Shown here: positions 44,032 to 58,080 of the stretch, piece after piece
Position numbering within the stretch: the first letter of the stretch is position 1
Layout of the letters: each line of letters begins with the position of its first letter
Assembly: GCA_932294295.1 (NCBI GenBank)
Contig: OW028575.1
Span: 39,000,253 to 39,064,252 of the forward strand
DNA: 64,000 bases
DNA from: Alitta virens
Lineage: Eukaryota; Annelida; Polychaeta; Phyllodocida; Nereididae
Reading direction: 5' to 3'
The notes under the pieces: generated by a model
The model's database searches: none
The model's input: only the letters and a program-made list of their open reading frames with translations
What the model was told of the DNA's origin: nothing
Made by a program: the position numbers and the translations under genes

Positions 44032-47000
44032 ATATATGCATTTAACAAGTAATATTATGGGGTACGATATTAAAATAAAAAAGTATATGTTTCTTATTGT
44101 GGCAGTATGAAATGGAATGCAGCCAACAAAGTGAGAGCTAATTGTTTGTGTCACATATAGTAAGCAATATAGATCTATAATTAAGTTATGACATGTACGA
44201 CATTCTTTGTTTAGTAATGTCTCACTCATATTATGGCATACATTACTGATACTGTTTACAGAATTGTGCCTCACAACCTGCAAATGACAAATATTGTTGC
44301 ACTAGGCATTCAACATGATGACAGTCACCTTTTTCTTGCATATATGACTGTAAATGCAGCTCAAATGGTCCATATACATTTTTTGTTTTGTGTGATAACC
44401 TGGGAAGGATTGGTCAAGGTGCCAGTAACTTCTTCAATGAAGCTCCACTGCATGTAATCCTGTGAAATGAAAGGTAGATTAAAACTTCTTATTGCAAATT
44501 AGCAGTTCATAAATTTTTTTTTAATTGTTTTTATGTTATACAATCTCAAGATGATATTCAGGCCTAGTGACAGTCAGGGTGAGCTACTTTTGAAGATGGT
44601 GGGTTAAAAGCATTAAATCCTGGGCTAAACCCTGTTCATTACAGTATCTATAATTCTGCTAATGTAGTTTTTAAAGAAATGTGGTTCTTAAATACTTACG
44701 TAGACTTTACATCCCCAACAACTGAAGGAAATTTTCATTTTCACCATTTTTGTTTTATCAGCATGAGATCTGAAAAGAAAACTTTTTTTAGACTAATAGT
44801 TGGAACATTGTCATGTGGTTATTGATTGGTTGTAAAGCATTGCTTGTTGTGATATTGTATATATATTGTTGCAAATGAATCCTGAAAATTCAAAACCATT
44901 TGCCTGGACATTAATGTGCATGTTGTAATTTTTGGCATAATATATAAGGAGCATTGCAATGCATAAATTCAGCCTTAAATTTTCAATTGCATTTTTGTGC
45001 AAACTACACTGTGATATAGGAATTCTGTGATAATTTGACACAGCATATATAACTTTAAATTACTGTGATAATACATTCTGTAATAATATGTTACTGATTT
45101 TTACAATGATATTCAATATTTAAAAATAGCTTTATTACCAGATTGGTGAAATAATTAAAGTTTGTGTGCAATTCATTTCAACGTGTAATGACGTTTCCTA
45201 TGCTATCTCATAACTGACCTGCTGTGTGGTACTTTTTTTTCGGTAGTTGTAATTTTCAAGTCAAGACCAGACGGTTTTTCATAATTACACTGTCGGTCGT
45301 GCACTAAATGGCTTTGAAAACGACATATTTTAATGCTTTTTCTGAGAAAATCAATCGCCATTGACCTCTCTTCCATCGCGATTATTCGTCTGGTCATTAA
45401 CAGGTGCTTGTGACGTCATCAAACAAATTGGCGCCAAAATTACATAGCTCGCACGCACGTCACGTCACTGTTCAACAACTGATGCTAAAAAGCGGCTTTT
45501 AGGACTATGCAAACCAAAAAAGGTAGACATATTATTGCAATTTTGCTGTTATGGTTTGTTGATGCTTGATTGATGATAGTGTCAAAGTTTATGTGTTCAG
45601 TGAAAGTGCAGGACTCCCTAAACTCGGAAATATGCAATTTTGTCGGCCGATTCCGTGTCGGCCAATGAAATCGCGCTAGTGTGCATGGACCCGCCGAAGC
45701 GATTTCCAGGAAAAATCGGCGTCGCAAGGAGTCTAGCTTGTCAAAGAAAATCGCCGACAAACACAATCCAGTCTAATGTAACCAATAGTGTTGCAATACA
45801 CAATGTAGCAAGAAATAATGACCAAGACATAAACAATGTCTGAAAGTTGGAACTGCACTTGATTTGACCTATCACCTTCATTTCATATAATTATTATGTC
45901 AGTTCAGTCAAAAAGTACTTTAAGAAATGATAGTTTGAAATTATCTTTTCACTGAACCTGACTCAGCTTATACGACCATTTTCCAGAGGCAGACATAATG
46001 ATGACATGATTAGGCTTGGATTCCAAAACATTTTACACATTTGCACCATATTTACTACATTTGATTTTTGATGTCAAATATATTTAACCTGTCAATTGTG
46101 TGCGAAAATAAGTAAAAGTTTGGTCAGACATGAAATTATTTTGTGTCCAGGCAGTATACACCCATAAATATCTATTCACTTAAGTTTTATACTGAAAAAA
46201 CAATCATATTCCATGCTACTGAGAAGTTAATTAAATATAAGAAAAGTTGATAACTTTGACTGATTTGAAGGTTATAAAAAAAATGTTGTACATGTATACA
46301 AATATTTTTATGAAAAACGAATGCTCCCCAAGACTTTCTTGTAAGATTAAAATGTCTCCATAGTTATTTTTGCAGATTTTTAGTAAAAATAAGGCCTATG
46401 AAGTGTGTGTAGTAGACAAACAAAACTAAACTGTCTACCATCTACATGTTCTACATGTTTTAATAGGTCTAGGCAGGTTTGCATTATTAGACGCTTTGTA
46501 AACAATTAGACTTGATAGGCTATTGTGTAAACATTTTTTTACAATTAGTTGGTGTTTTGACTTATGTTGCGCAATCAGTTACGTCAGCCCAGGCCACTGA
46601 AGGGGGCGGAGCTTAGCCCAGGCCACAGAAGGGGGCGGAGCTTAAGTTTGATTGACATCCTCTTTATTAGCACTCCGTGCATTTCTGCCTACTGGTGATT
46701 AATTAAATGCAAAAGTAAAAATATAACAATAAATTAAATACTGAGCAATTGCAAGCATGCATGACTATAATTTCCCAGTAATGAAAAAAGTTGCTTTTCA
46801 TCTGCCTGTCATCACAAAAAGACACATTTTTTGGGGCAATGGTTTGAATGGCCATGTCCGATTTTTTAAAGCTGACTTTTGTGATTTTTTTATAAGTTTT
46901 TGAGCAAAGTTAGAGATATTTTAATAATGCACCTTCATCTGTCATATTCTGGCAAATAACATAGTTATTTTAAATTTAGGACTAACGAGCCCGAAGATAT

Positions 47001-50000
47001 CCTACCAAATAAAAATAGAAGGGTTGAAGCGAATATATATCTGTCTAAATCTTTTAAAATACAATTGTAAAAGAGAGTTACACCAAATTTAGCTACCTAC
47101 TTTTTACATTGTCAGATTTTAAGATTTAATCTGACGACGTATATCTAAAATAAATCTGCTCCAACAATCCAAGGCACTACATATTCCAAGTAGGGCTTGC
47201 GATTATCGATTATCTAATTGAAAATCTCCTATGCACTCGTGCGGAGGAGGGGACCAACTTATAACCTCGATAACTTCGGGGGGCTATATAATCGATTGGC
47301 TGGGACCGTTTTGCCGCGAAAATCAGCCAGGTGGCCGCAGTTGTCATGTGCTGCCACCTGGATTGAACTGCAAGTACTAACAATTCATATAAAAATTGAT
47401 AGATTTTGGTATAAAAAACGACCCATTTCATGTAGCACAGCATTAACACTGTTACATCAAATTAATCATCGGTTGCCAGAAGCCCCGATTAATCGATTAA
47501 AAAATTTAACCAATTCCTATCTCTACCATTAAGTAATGAAAGATACCTGGTGTGAGTTGTAACAGGCAAGTCCAATGTACGCCTAACATCTGTTCCACAT
47601 AGTTTGAACATAAACAGTATTTTTAAAAAATACTTACACAAGAATATTCCCCCATTACGACACCCCGTTAAGAGTGCTTCCACTCTTCCCTTTACACTCC
47701 TTGATTGTCCCCCTGCCCTTCCACAACTGTAACACTGCTCTAGTTTATTACGAAACTTATGATTAAGGTATCAAATATATTTTAAAAAACTTCCTTGTAG
47801 AATGCAACTGTGATACGAGCATAGGTGACATTTTCCACGATTCATATGAAAACCCTGTCTGTTTATTTTTAACCTGTCATCGTATTATTGAAAAAAAAAA
47901 AACCCCTCAAACTGCTACCTTTTTTCTGTATTTTTTGGTCTTACAGTACGTTACAGGAGGCAAATATCAAACTCGGTTTCCATAGCAACCACTAGTATAA
48001 GAGGCGTTATTTCACAAAAATAAAATTCCACAAATTATTGTTGGATTTGCTAGTATAACAATAAGGTGTTTTATGAGGGCGACATCACAGAGTAATAATA
48101 CCCAGAGAGGACAGTGCAATTGTTCAGGGTTGGATTTCACAAAATGACAAGGCCGCAGAATCACCTGGTTTCATGATAGAAAAATTATGAATTTGTCACT
48201 GTTCCATTTAAATACTTAAATACTTCAAATATTCTTAAAATGTTTACATGAAAAATATATATTTTATAAATACTTATTTGTTCAGGATAGTGTTTTATAT
48301 ATTAATTTAAGCTCACAGCAATATGAGGTCACAATATTAAACAATAAATTACATCACTATTATATAGCTATTGTGATGATTATGACATCACCAATTTTAA
48401 TGGCTGTCATTCACAACCCTAAAAGTCCCTGGATGGCTTATGCAAATGAAGAACTGTCTAATCTGTGTATAGCCCAAGAGCCACGTTGTCGGCCCGACAG
48501 AATCATTGTAAGCCCGACTACTAAACAACTGCAGACTATGTTTTTCAATAGTGTCGAACAGCAAGGCCCAATGTTGGCCCTATGGCCTCCATGTGAGCCC
48601 ACTGTTATTTTGACCCAGTTAAAGCCCAATGTGAGGTTGACCCACTATTATTCTGGCTCAGTGTTGGCCCATTGTATGTACTGTTTCATTGTTCCAATAT
48701 TATGTTGGCCTAACATTGGCACATTGTAGGCACTCACAAGTTGGTACAATGCTATGTTGGGCCCATTTCGAGCCCATTGTAAGCTCTGTAACAGTTTGAT
48801 TGGCTCATAGTTTGCCCTGCATCATGTTGGCCCACTGTAATATTGACCCAATGTGTTCCCAGTGAAGAATTTGAGCTCACAGTGAGCTCACAGGAAAGTT
48901 GAGGAAACTCATAGAGAGGTCACACTGTGATATCACTGTGAGCTAAAAGTGTAACCACACAGTGGTCTCAAAGTGAGCTAATTGTGAGCTGATCATGTGT
49001 GATTCCATGCTTCTGCAACATACCCGCCTCATGGTAGCTCTGAGCAATTAAGCTTTGTTACAACTAAGGACAAAAACACGTAATATCACAAAATCAATAA
49101 GCTGGGACAGTAAAGCCAGGGTTATTTGGGAGGTAATGTTGTAAATTTAAGGTGACAGGTGAACTCGGCACATATCTAGTTCAAAGACCCATTTAAATTA
49201 CACAATAGTTAGTAAAAATTATCTTTGTTCAAGTACAACAAGTCCTGTCTGTTGTTTAAAGAGAGATTTGAGGAGTAAGATGGTTCTTAAGTGGTTAATT
49301 GTAATCAGATTGCACCACTCGAGCATTTCAGCTAAGGGCTGGCAATAGGCAATCTGCCGGCCAGCCCTTTTCAAAACAGATTCTGAATGCTCAGAATATG
49401 ACGACCTTAGTGATGAATATTAAATTTTTTTATTTTTTATCTGTATTTTTATCAAGTTGTAAATTTTCCTGTTTTTTGTTTTTTTTGGTGAAATTTTGAT
49501 ATATTAATTACTACTAATACTAGTGTAAATATATAAAAGAAACCTAAAAAACATAGCTTACTCAGATCTATTAATTGACAATTAGAAAAAACTTTTTAAA
49601 AAATTAATTTAGTATGGGCTAAACAAGGTAGAAAAATGTAAACATTAAGTACTAACTAATGTTGGATTTAATAGAAATGATATATAGATTAATATTATTT
49701 CGTAATATACATACATGTTGGTTTAAGAGTTAGTGGGAGAATAAATGAAGGGTTTGCATTATATAAATACAACTATGGACATGCATTGTTTTCAAACTTA
49801 TAAAAAGAGTAAACCTGTTGGTTTTAATGTGTGCATATGTTTGTTTAATTTTAGTTGTGAGCTCCTGTAGGCTCACAACAGGAATGCTAAAAAATCTGTA
49901 ATATAATAACATATGTTAGTAAAAGAGTTTTCTTATATGAATCTTATTTGCATGGAAAATTTTGATTTATTTATGTGAAAAGAAAAACGCAGCCTGTCAC

Positions 50001-50738
50001 GAACACTCAGCTCTAAATTAAAAATATTAAAAAAAATATGTACATAACTTTTCCAGTACTATGGAAGAAACAAGTGATAGGGTAAAGTTGGATAATATGG
50101 GAATATTAATGCTGTGATGAAAGTTAATATGGAAAATGGAAAATTCTCTTCGGTTGATTTCATTTAGGTAATAAGCAAAAAATCCTGATCATATATCATA
50201 ATAGTTTGAAAAGCTTTAATCATCAGGCCTCTGTCGTATAGTGTTTTGTAATATTTATATTTCCAATGCACTGAAAATTTCAAACTTGATTATAACTCCA
50301 TTTATTCCTCAGTGACCTTCCCCTTTAGGGGAATACTTGTTTGCTCTGCTGTATATAGTTTAAATTAATTAACTTTACTTAATTGTTTTGGTGAGAAAGC
50401 GTAAGGTGGCGCCGCTATACAAACCAACAGATGACGCCACTGGTAAAACCTACGCGAAACAATCAGAATAGCTCAAAAGCGCCACCACGGATTGCTGCGT
50501 TGGTTCGACTCACTGAATGAAGTGAACTCTGGATTTATATGAATGTAATTTCTTTTTAATTTTTGCAGGTGCTGGCCAGCATGATAGAATACAGGCGGCA
50601 ATTCCATTGAAACGCCTTGGAACTCGTTTAGAGATGGCCCATTCAGTGCTGTTCCTGGCGGCAGACACGGCATCATACGTTACTGGCGCAACCTTGGTGG
50701 CCGACGGCGCGTCTTGGATGGCTGGAAGTAAAATTTAA
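38578..50738 (+). CDS. DECR2: Peroxisomal 2,4-dienoyl-CoA reductase (SDR family), 8 exons
   Basis: The enzyme performs the NADPH-dependent reduction of 2,4-dienoyl-CoA needed to degrade polyunsaturated fatty acids in peroxisomes. Exons: 38578-38630, 38878-38946, 39076-39193, 39285-39354, 39814-39938, 40050-40143, 40505-40609, 50569-50738. All junctions are GT-AG with consistent phase, giving 267 residues (human 292). Visible signatures: a Rossmann motif TGGGSGIG at residues 25-32, NAAGNF near 104, VIVNLSATL near 150, and AHAGSAKAA with the catalytic-region Lys173. The typical classical-SDR Tyr is absent, as expected in this subfamily. The C terminus is Ser-Lys-Ile, a variant of the PTS1 tripeptide. 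Start Met at 38578 gives [18 protein letters not shown], aligned with the human N terminus. The last intron is about 10 kb and filled with repeats. Confidence 0.96.
39381..39646. mobile_element. Harbinger-like MITE with C-rich interior (266 bp)
   Basis: Ends are GGGCTGTTCC and GGAACAGCCC. The inverted repeat continues inward (ACTTAAAAAATAGG against CCTATTTTTTTAAAT, and GGGGGTGA against TCACCCCC). A TTA triplet flanks both sides (39378-39380 and 39647-39649), the 3-bp duplication expected of PIF/Harbinger elements. The interior is runs of C separated by CGATATC-type phrases. It sits in DECR2 intron 4, 26 bp from the donor. Confidence 0.75.
41428..43890 (+). pseudogene. Decayed IS630/Tc1-mariner-type (DDE_3) transposase with C-terminal PHD zinc finger
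   Basis: An N-terminal part (41428-41579; [20 protein letters not shown], helix-turn-helix-like) joins by an apparent GC-AG intron (41580-42829) to a catalytic part at 42830-43383. That part shows YTDETWVN (first catalytic Asp) and [11 protein letters not shown] (second Asp). The reading frame then breaks: ILEKN-type sequence runs straight into WAYVKSFV in another frame at about 43384. The segment that normally carries the third acidic residue is therefore missing. A TAA at 43462 interrupts the tail. The tail continues with an acidic run and then a complete C4HC3 PHD pattern ([28 protein letters not shown]), ending at TAG 43890. The missing catalytic residue, frameshift and stop make it inactive. 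No clear terminal inverted repeats were found. Confidence 0.75.
43988..44029. repeat. (TA)n microsatellite
   Basis: About 21 uninterrupted TA units, followed by CTATATAT. Confidence 0.9.
45960..46050 (+). repeat. Dispersed repeat copy
   Basis: CAGCTTATACGACC, then GAGGCAGACATAATGATGA, then TTTTACACATTTGCACCAT. It is in DECR2 intron 7. Confidence 0.55.
46586..46643 (+). repeat. 29-bp tandem duplication with GC boxes
   Basis: Two copies (46586-46614 and 46615-46643) differing at one base. Each contains AGGGGGCGGAGC, an Sp1-type GC box. It lies in DECR2 intron 7. Confidence 0.85.
47192..47525. mobile_element. hAT-like nonautonomous relic (tentative)
   Basis: Starts TAGGGCTTGCGATTATCGAT and ends near GATTAATCGATTAAAAAATT then CCAATTCCTA, resembling the TAGGG...CGATTA ends common in hAT elements. 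No 8-bp target duplication was found and the ends match imperfectly. Confidence 0.35.
48480..48980. repeat. Degenerate short-period repeats, GGCCCAATGT-type then GTGAGCTCACA-type
   Basis: Between 48560 and 48850 the phrase GGCCCA(A/T/C)TGT and close variants recurs about ten times at spacings of roughly 20-40 bp. From 48868 to 48985 a second motif, (A)GTGAGCTCACAG, recurs. Both look like worn minisatellites or the subterminal repeats of an unidentified transposon. Confidence 0.6.
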
Positions 50739-50767
50739 TGGTTGATTTTTACACGTTGGGTTTTCTT

Positions 50768-50823
50768 AATAAACTGTTGCTGTAGGCTAATAGGCCTATC
50801 TAAGATAGGCCTATCTAATAAAA
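50768..50823 (+). terminator. DECR2 polyadenylation signals
   Basis: Two AATAAA hexamers follow the stop codon, at 50768-50773 (30 bp after the stop) and 50818-50823. Either could set the 3' end, giving a very short 3' UTR of about 50-110 nt. Confidence 0.6.
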
Positions 50824-51299
50824 GCATTCATTTTTCTATTGATCAATTGTCATTTTTAATTCTACCGAATTTTATTTTGTTTGATTTGTCCAATAATGTT
50901 GGTTGAAGTGAAATAGCTCAGAGTAACCCAATAGTAACTATATGGTTTCTCTACATTATGGTAAGACGTACAAAGCATTAACTCAGGATAAACGAAGTTT
51001 TCAACTCATTAACAGTGTGGTCCTAAAAATATGGATGTATTGGCTAGTAGCTACCAATCACACCAATTAATAGATGACAAAACCTAATTGGAATTGAAAT
51101 CTAGAGAATATTATTTGTTTTTTAAAGTAAATTTGATGGTCTTAAAAATAAGTCAGCGGACTTGGAATGATAATGATTAGCCTATTTAATAGGTTTCCCA
51201 AGTACAAATAATGATTGGCCTATATCGATGCTTCAGGTTGGGGCAGAAGAACTTATGATGCATATTTCTAGTATTAACTTGCATATAGTATAGAGATGG

Positions 51300-51486
51300 C
51301 CAGTTGTGAAGACCTTAGAAGTAATGAAGTATTCTTGAAACTTGGATGTAACTGCGGTGCTTTGTCGGCAGAGGGCAGCACCGGCTCGTTTTGAAGCCAG
51401 TTGTGAAGACCTTGGAAGTAGTGAAGTATTCTTGAAGCTTGCTGTGGTGCTTTGTCGGCAGAGAGCAGCACCGGCTCGTTTTGAAG
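51300..51486 (+). repeat. Tandem duplication, 97-bp and 90-bp units
   Basis: Units 51300-51396 and 51397-51486 begin CCAGTTGTGAAGACCTT and end GCACCGGCTCGTTTTGAAG. The second lacks about 7 bp near its middle. Each contains TCGGCAGAG(G/A)GCAGCA, which in the first copy resembles a CTCF core. Confidence 0.85.
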
Positions 51487-51755
51487 CCACTGGAATCGCA
51501 GAAGTTCTAATTATGCCGGCTTAAATAGTGCCGAGTTCGATAGAGATATGAAGCTTGGACTTCTCTTTACTGATTTTTGCCACTTTCATTGGCACAACTT
51601 AGTGCAGCTCTTCAAATTCAGCTCTTCAAATTCGAGCCAATTTCTAAGGCCATGTTTGTAATTTCATTTGGCCGTGTTCAAGAATTGGATGTTTTTTGCT
51701 GCAACAGCCTTGTAATGTTTAATTGATAATCATTATAATGAATATGGTTTTATCT

Positions 51756-51761
51756 TTTATT
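51756..51761 (-). terminator. Actin polyadenylation signal (candidate)
   Basis: AATAAA on the minus strand, 690 bp after the actin stop codon. It would give a 3' UTR of about 0.7 kb (52450 to about 51740), a plausible length for actin. It is the candidate that fits an actin 3' UTR length best; I did not tabulate every hexamer in the interval. Confidence 0.5.
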
Positions 51762-52450
51762 TATGAAATGAATCACAGTTTGGAAGAGTCACTGGAGACA
51801 AAAAACAAAGAGTACAGACATGTATTTACACGGGGTTCTTTAATATTGCAGAGTATAACAAAACATTGGTTCTCACAAGAGATTGAAAAGTCGCTGTTCA
51901 CTTTTAACTTATCTAAGCCGCCGTACAAATGTATACATATATATAAAAACAAAGTCCCTCTGAGTCTGAAATGTACACATACGATAAAAAACGTACGAAA
52001 ATATCTGACTCGAAATGTTACACAAGCACTTGACACATGTAATGAGAGTTTTGGTTCTGTGGATAATGCGTTTTTCTGAGTCCCACTTCTGTGCAGGTCT
52101 TAAGCACAGTGCGCTTTAACTTATTACACCATCAGTTATTTAAGTTTTTTTGCTTGCTTGTTACTGAGTTACGGGCCCTGATTTACATGTATCAATAGCG
52201 GATGGTGTAGTAAGAGTTTGTATCACTGATGGTTGGTGACCCTGCTAAATTAGTTAAGTGTTTGTATTTTAATTGTCCGCTGCTGTTTTAATTTTCTTTC
52301 AATTGTCCCTGCGTCACATGATCAGTACAGGAAGTCCATCAGCATGCGCACGCAGGTGAAACTTGAGATGGTGAAAGATGGCAGAGCACAGCTTGACAAC
52401 AACGGAGAAAAAGGCTGGAGTCTGGTTGCCCAGGGAAAGCAGCCTGCTGT

Positions 52451-55723
<3,273 letters not shown>

Positions 55724-55758
55724 TCACAGAACGACGCCCTCTGGATCGTCTGCCACTT

Positions 55759-55789
55759 CCATATATGGCAAGCCGCTGCCTAAATAAGG
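55759..55789 (-). promoter_or_regulatory. CArG box and CArG-like site upstream of actin
   Basis: CCATATATGG at 55759-55768 is a perfect serum response element core, about 50 bp above the TATA-like box. CCTAAATAAGG at 55779-55789 is a near match with seven A/T bases instead of six. SRF binding to CArG boxes is the well-known control of actin genes across animals. A reversed CCAAT (ATTGG at 56003-56007) lies further upstream. Confidence 0.65.
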
Positions 55790-56615
55790 CACGCCGGTAC
55801 TGACCGTCTTATCATTATAGTCGCCAGAATCACCGCACACACCCCCTCATATCTTATATCAACCTCTGATCAATTCTATTTCAAAGTTTCATTACGTTTA
55901 TTACGATTTTTCCGATATTATTTTCTTTTTTTTTAGCCACCAGTTCAAGGAAAACGAAAGCCTGAATCTGTTGCTATGACGACCCCAGGATACAGCCCCC
56001 TGATTGGCTGAAACGTATACCTAGTTTCTCACATTATGCCCGCCTCAGCGTCTCTAAGCCCAACAGGCAAGCAGAAAGGGAAACTAGGCCATAATAATCC
56101 CATGCAACTAGGTCACAGTGGCATGCTTTCCTTCTTTCACTTTCTAGTGCAGTCAGTTATATTGTTTCAAATCACTTTGGACACGTTTGTGTGCTGGGCT
56201 GTTCTTGCACACAAGGTCTAACAGAGCTTATCAGTTACTTGTGGTTTCATTATGAAGTTTATTTCATGCAAAATTCATTTCTGGAAGGAATATTTAGGGA
56301 TATATATTGATAGGTGCAGTTACATGTTTTGAGCTTCAAGGTAGGCATTCCTTTCTAAACATTGCTACAAACATGCAGCTTAGTTCTTTAATCTTTATGG
56401 TTTCAATGTTAGATTGGGATAAACAACTTCCTCATAGTTCCTATCACATATCTTCATTTATTGCTATTTAGACCTAATTAGCACGTGTGTTCCCTATCAT
56501 GGGGAACTAATTAACACGTGTTTACTCTCCCATTGATAGTAAATCTAGGCTGGCTGACTAGATAGCGAGACAACAGAGGCTTTTTAGTATATATCAACAG
56601 AGATTGGGCCTATAG

Positions 56616-56680
56616 TTCTATTCTATTCTATTCTATTCTATTCTATTCTATTCTATTCTATTCTATTCTATTCTATTCTA
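56616..56680. repeat. (TTCTA)13 pentanucleotide microsatellite
   Basis: Thirteen perfect units, followed by TACTATACT. Confidence 0.95.
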
Positions 56681-57162
56681 TACTATACTCTGGGCGCTGT
56701 TAAGGATATAGGTATATTATATCACTTAACAAGAGACTAGATAGTCTAGATCACAAACATTAGCCAACACTGTAACTGTAAAACAAGCTGATCACGTGCA
56801 CTGTAAGCCAACCCATTTTCATTTTGTTGACTCGACCATGGAGTCGTATAGATTCGACACACATTTTATTTTGCTTGAGCTGTGACTCACGAGTCTTGTC
56901 ACGCCAATGACTCACATTTGATTTGACTCACTTCCATCGTCATTTGTGGAACTCTTTGTTGCAATGTAGTCTGGGTGGGATTTGCATGGAAAATAGTATT
57001 GCTGTATTTTATTAATTGTCTGTCTGGGAGTATGGAATTGATAGATCTTTTATGCTTTGTATTAATTGTTTGTCACACCTATAAGTAGCTATATATGTGG
57101 TGTGGATATTAGATAGATAGGTAGGTATGATATTGGTTGGCTTCAGCTCCATGGTGGTTGTT

Positions 57163-57222
57163 CGGTTGGTTAGTTGGTTGGTTAGTTGGTTGGTTGGTTG
57201 GTTGGTTGGTTAGTTGGTTGGC
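57163..57222. repeat. TTGG/TTAG tetranucleotide tract
   Basis: Units of GGTT interspersed with AGTT over about 60 bp. Confidence 0.85.
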
Positions 57223-57915
57223 ATCCTCGGTCCCATGCGAGGGTGGGTGATTGGTTGTATTTTACCATAAGCTTTGATAAAAGTACTTCGACCGTTTAGT
57301 GAATTAATTGTACTGATGTTGTATGTACCATGTGGTAGTAATTGGTTTTCTTTCATAAATCATTCGATCATTTGCACATGAAGTCAGATTAGACACACAG
57401 AATACAAAGAAATGTACGAGATCTCTGAGTTAGCTACATACCACAGTCTAGACAGTTTAATGTCAACCAGACACCATATGGATGGAGGCGATTGATTGAT
57501 GCAATTAACTGATTAACAAATGATGTCAGTTTGATGAGCTGACCAACAATTAACATATGTCATTCAGGGAACATGTTGCCAGTTGTCAGGTCAAAGGTGA
57601 AAAGTTAACAAAATGATTTGTAAGATTTTGTCGTCTGCAATCTGCTATGTGTGTCAGGCTGCGATTGAGGCATGGGCTGACCTACTTTCCTGGCTTCACT
57701 GTTGAGGGGTATCTTGAAATTGTGCGGCTTTCTCAGGCATACACATATGATATTGTACCACAGACCATACCTCCATGCTTGAAACCATGGACTGAAGGTG
57801 CATGTACTTGTGAAACTTGAAGTAGGGGTCGATTGCTCTTGGTCATGAGCTATCATGCGTGCAAGGACTGACAAGTTATCATCCTCAGTGTAGTTATACA
57901 ATCAGCACAATCAAC

Positions 57916-58080
57916 CAGTCAGTCAGTCAGTCAGTCAGTCAATCAATCAAATTCGTGTGAGATAAATTAGGTTAAAATAAATGATTGGGTCAGTCAATCA
58001 GTCGGTCAGTCCATAGACGTTTTCAGTCAGTCAGTTGATCAGCAGGCAAGTAACTGTTTCGGTCAGTCAGTCAGTCAGTC
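57916..58080. repeat. Two (CAGT)n tracts
   Basis: Tracts near 57916-57940 and 58061-58080, separated by a stretch with scattered CAGT units. Confidence 0.85.

Larger units (their letters stand above)
41079..45231. repeat. Direct repeat pair flanking the transposase relic
   Basis: A 24-bp string, TCATAACTGACCTG followed by (A/C)TGTGTGGTA, occurs at 41079-41102 and again in the same orientation at 45208-45231, with one mismatch. The pair brackets the transposase relic and about 4.1 kb in total. It may be part of the element's ends, or a trace of two copies of one element. Confidence 0.4.
40610..50568 (+). other. DECR2 intron 7, about 10 kb, repeat-filled
   Basis: This intron is far larger than the other six, which are roughly 90-460 bp. 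It contains the decayed transposase with PHD finger (41428-43890), a (TA)n tract (43988-44029), a CpG-bearing stretch at 45380-45770 with TGACGTCA and several TCGGC strings, a 29-bp tandem duplication (46586-46643), a hAT-like relic (47192-47525), and a degenerate short-period repeat (48480-48980). The rest is AT-rich with nothing recognisable. Exons on both sides stay in frame, so the insertions are tolerated. Confidence 0.8.
50739..51740. other. Gap between converging DECR2 and actin transcripts
   Basis: About 1 kb with no gene. It contains the DECR2 polyadenylation signals and a 97-bp tandem duplication at 51300-51486. Confidence 0.7.

Noticed and set aside
44233..44457. 75-codon plus-strand frame just after the transposase relic
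   Set aside because: No similarity recognised and no continuity with the relic's frame or tail.
57605..57901. 98-codon minus-strand open frame upstream of actin
   Set aside because: No family resemblance, low-complexity surroundings, and no promoter or polyadenylation context.
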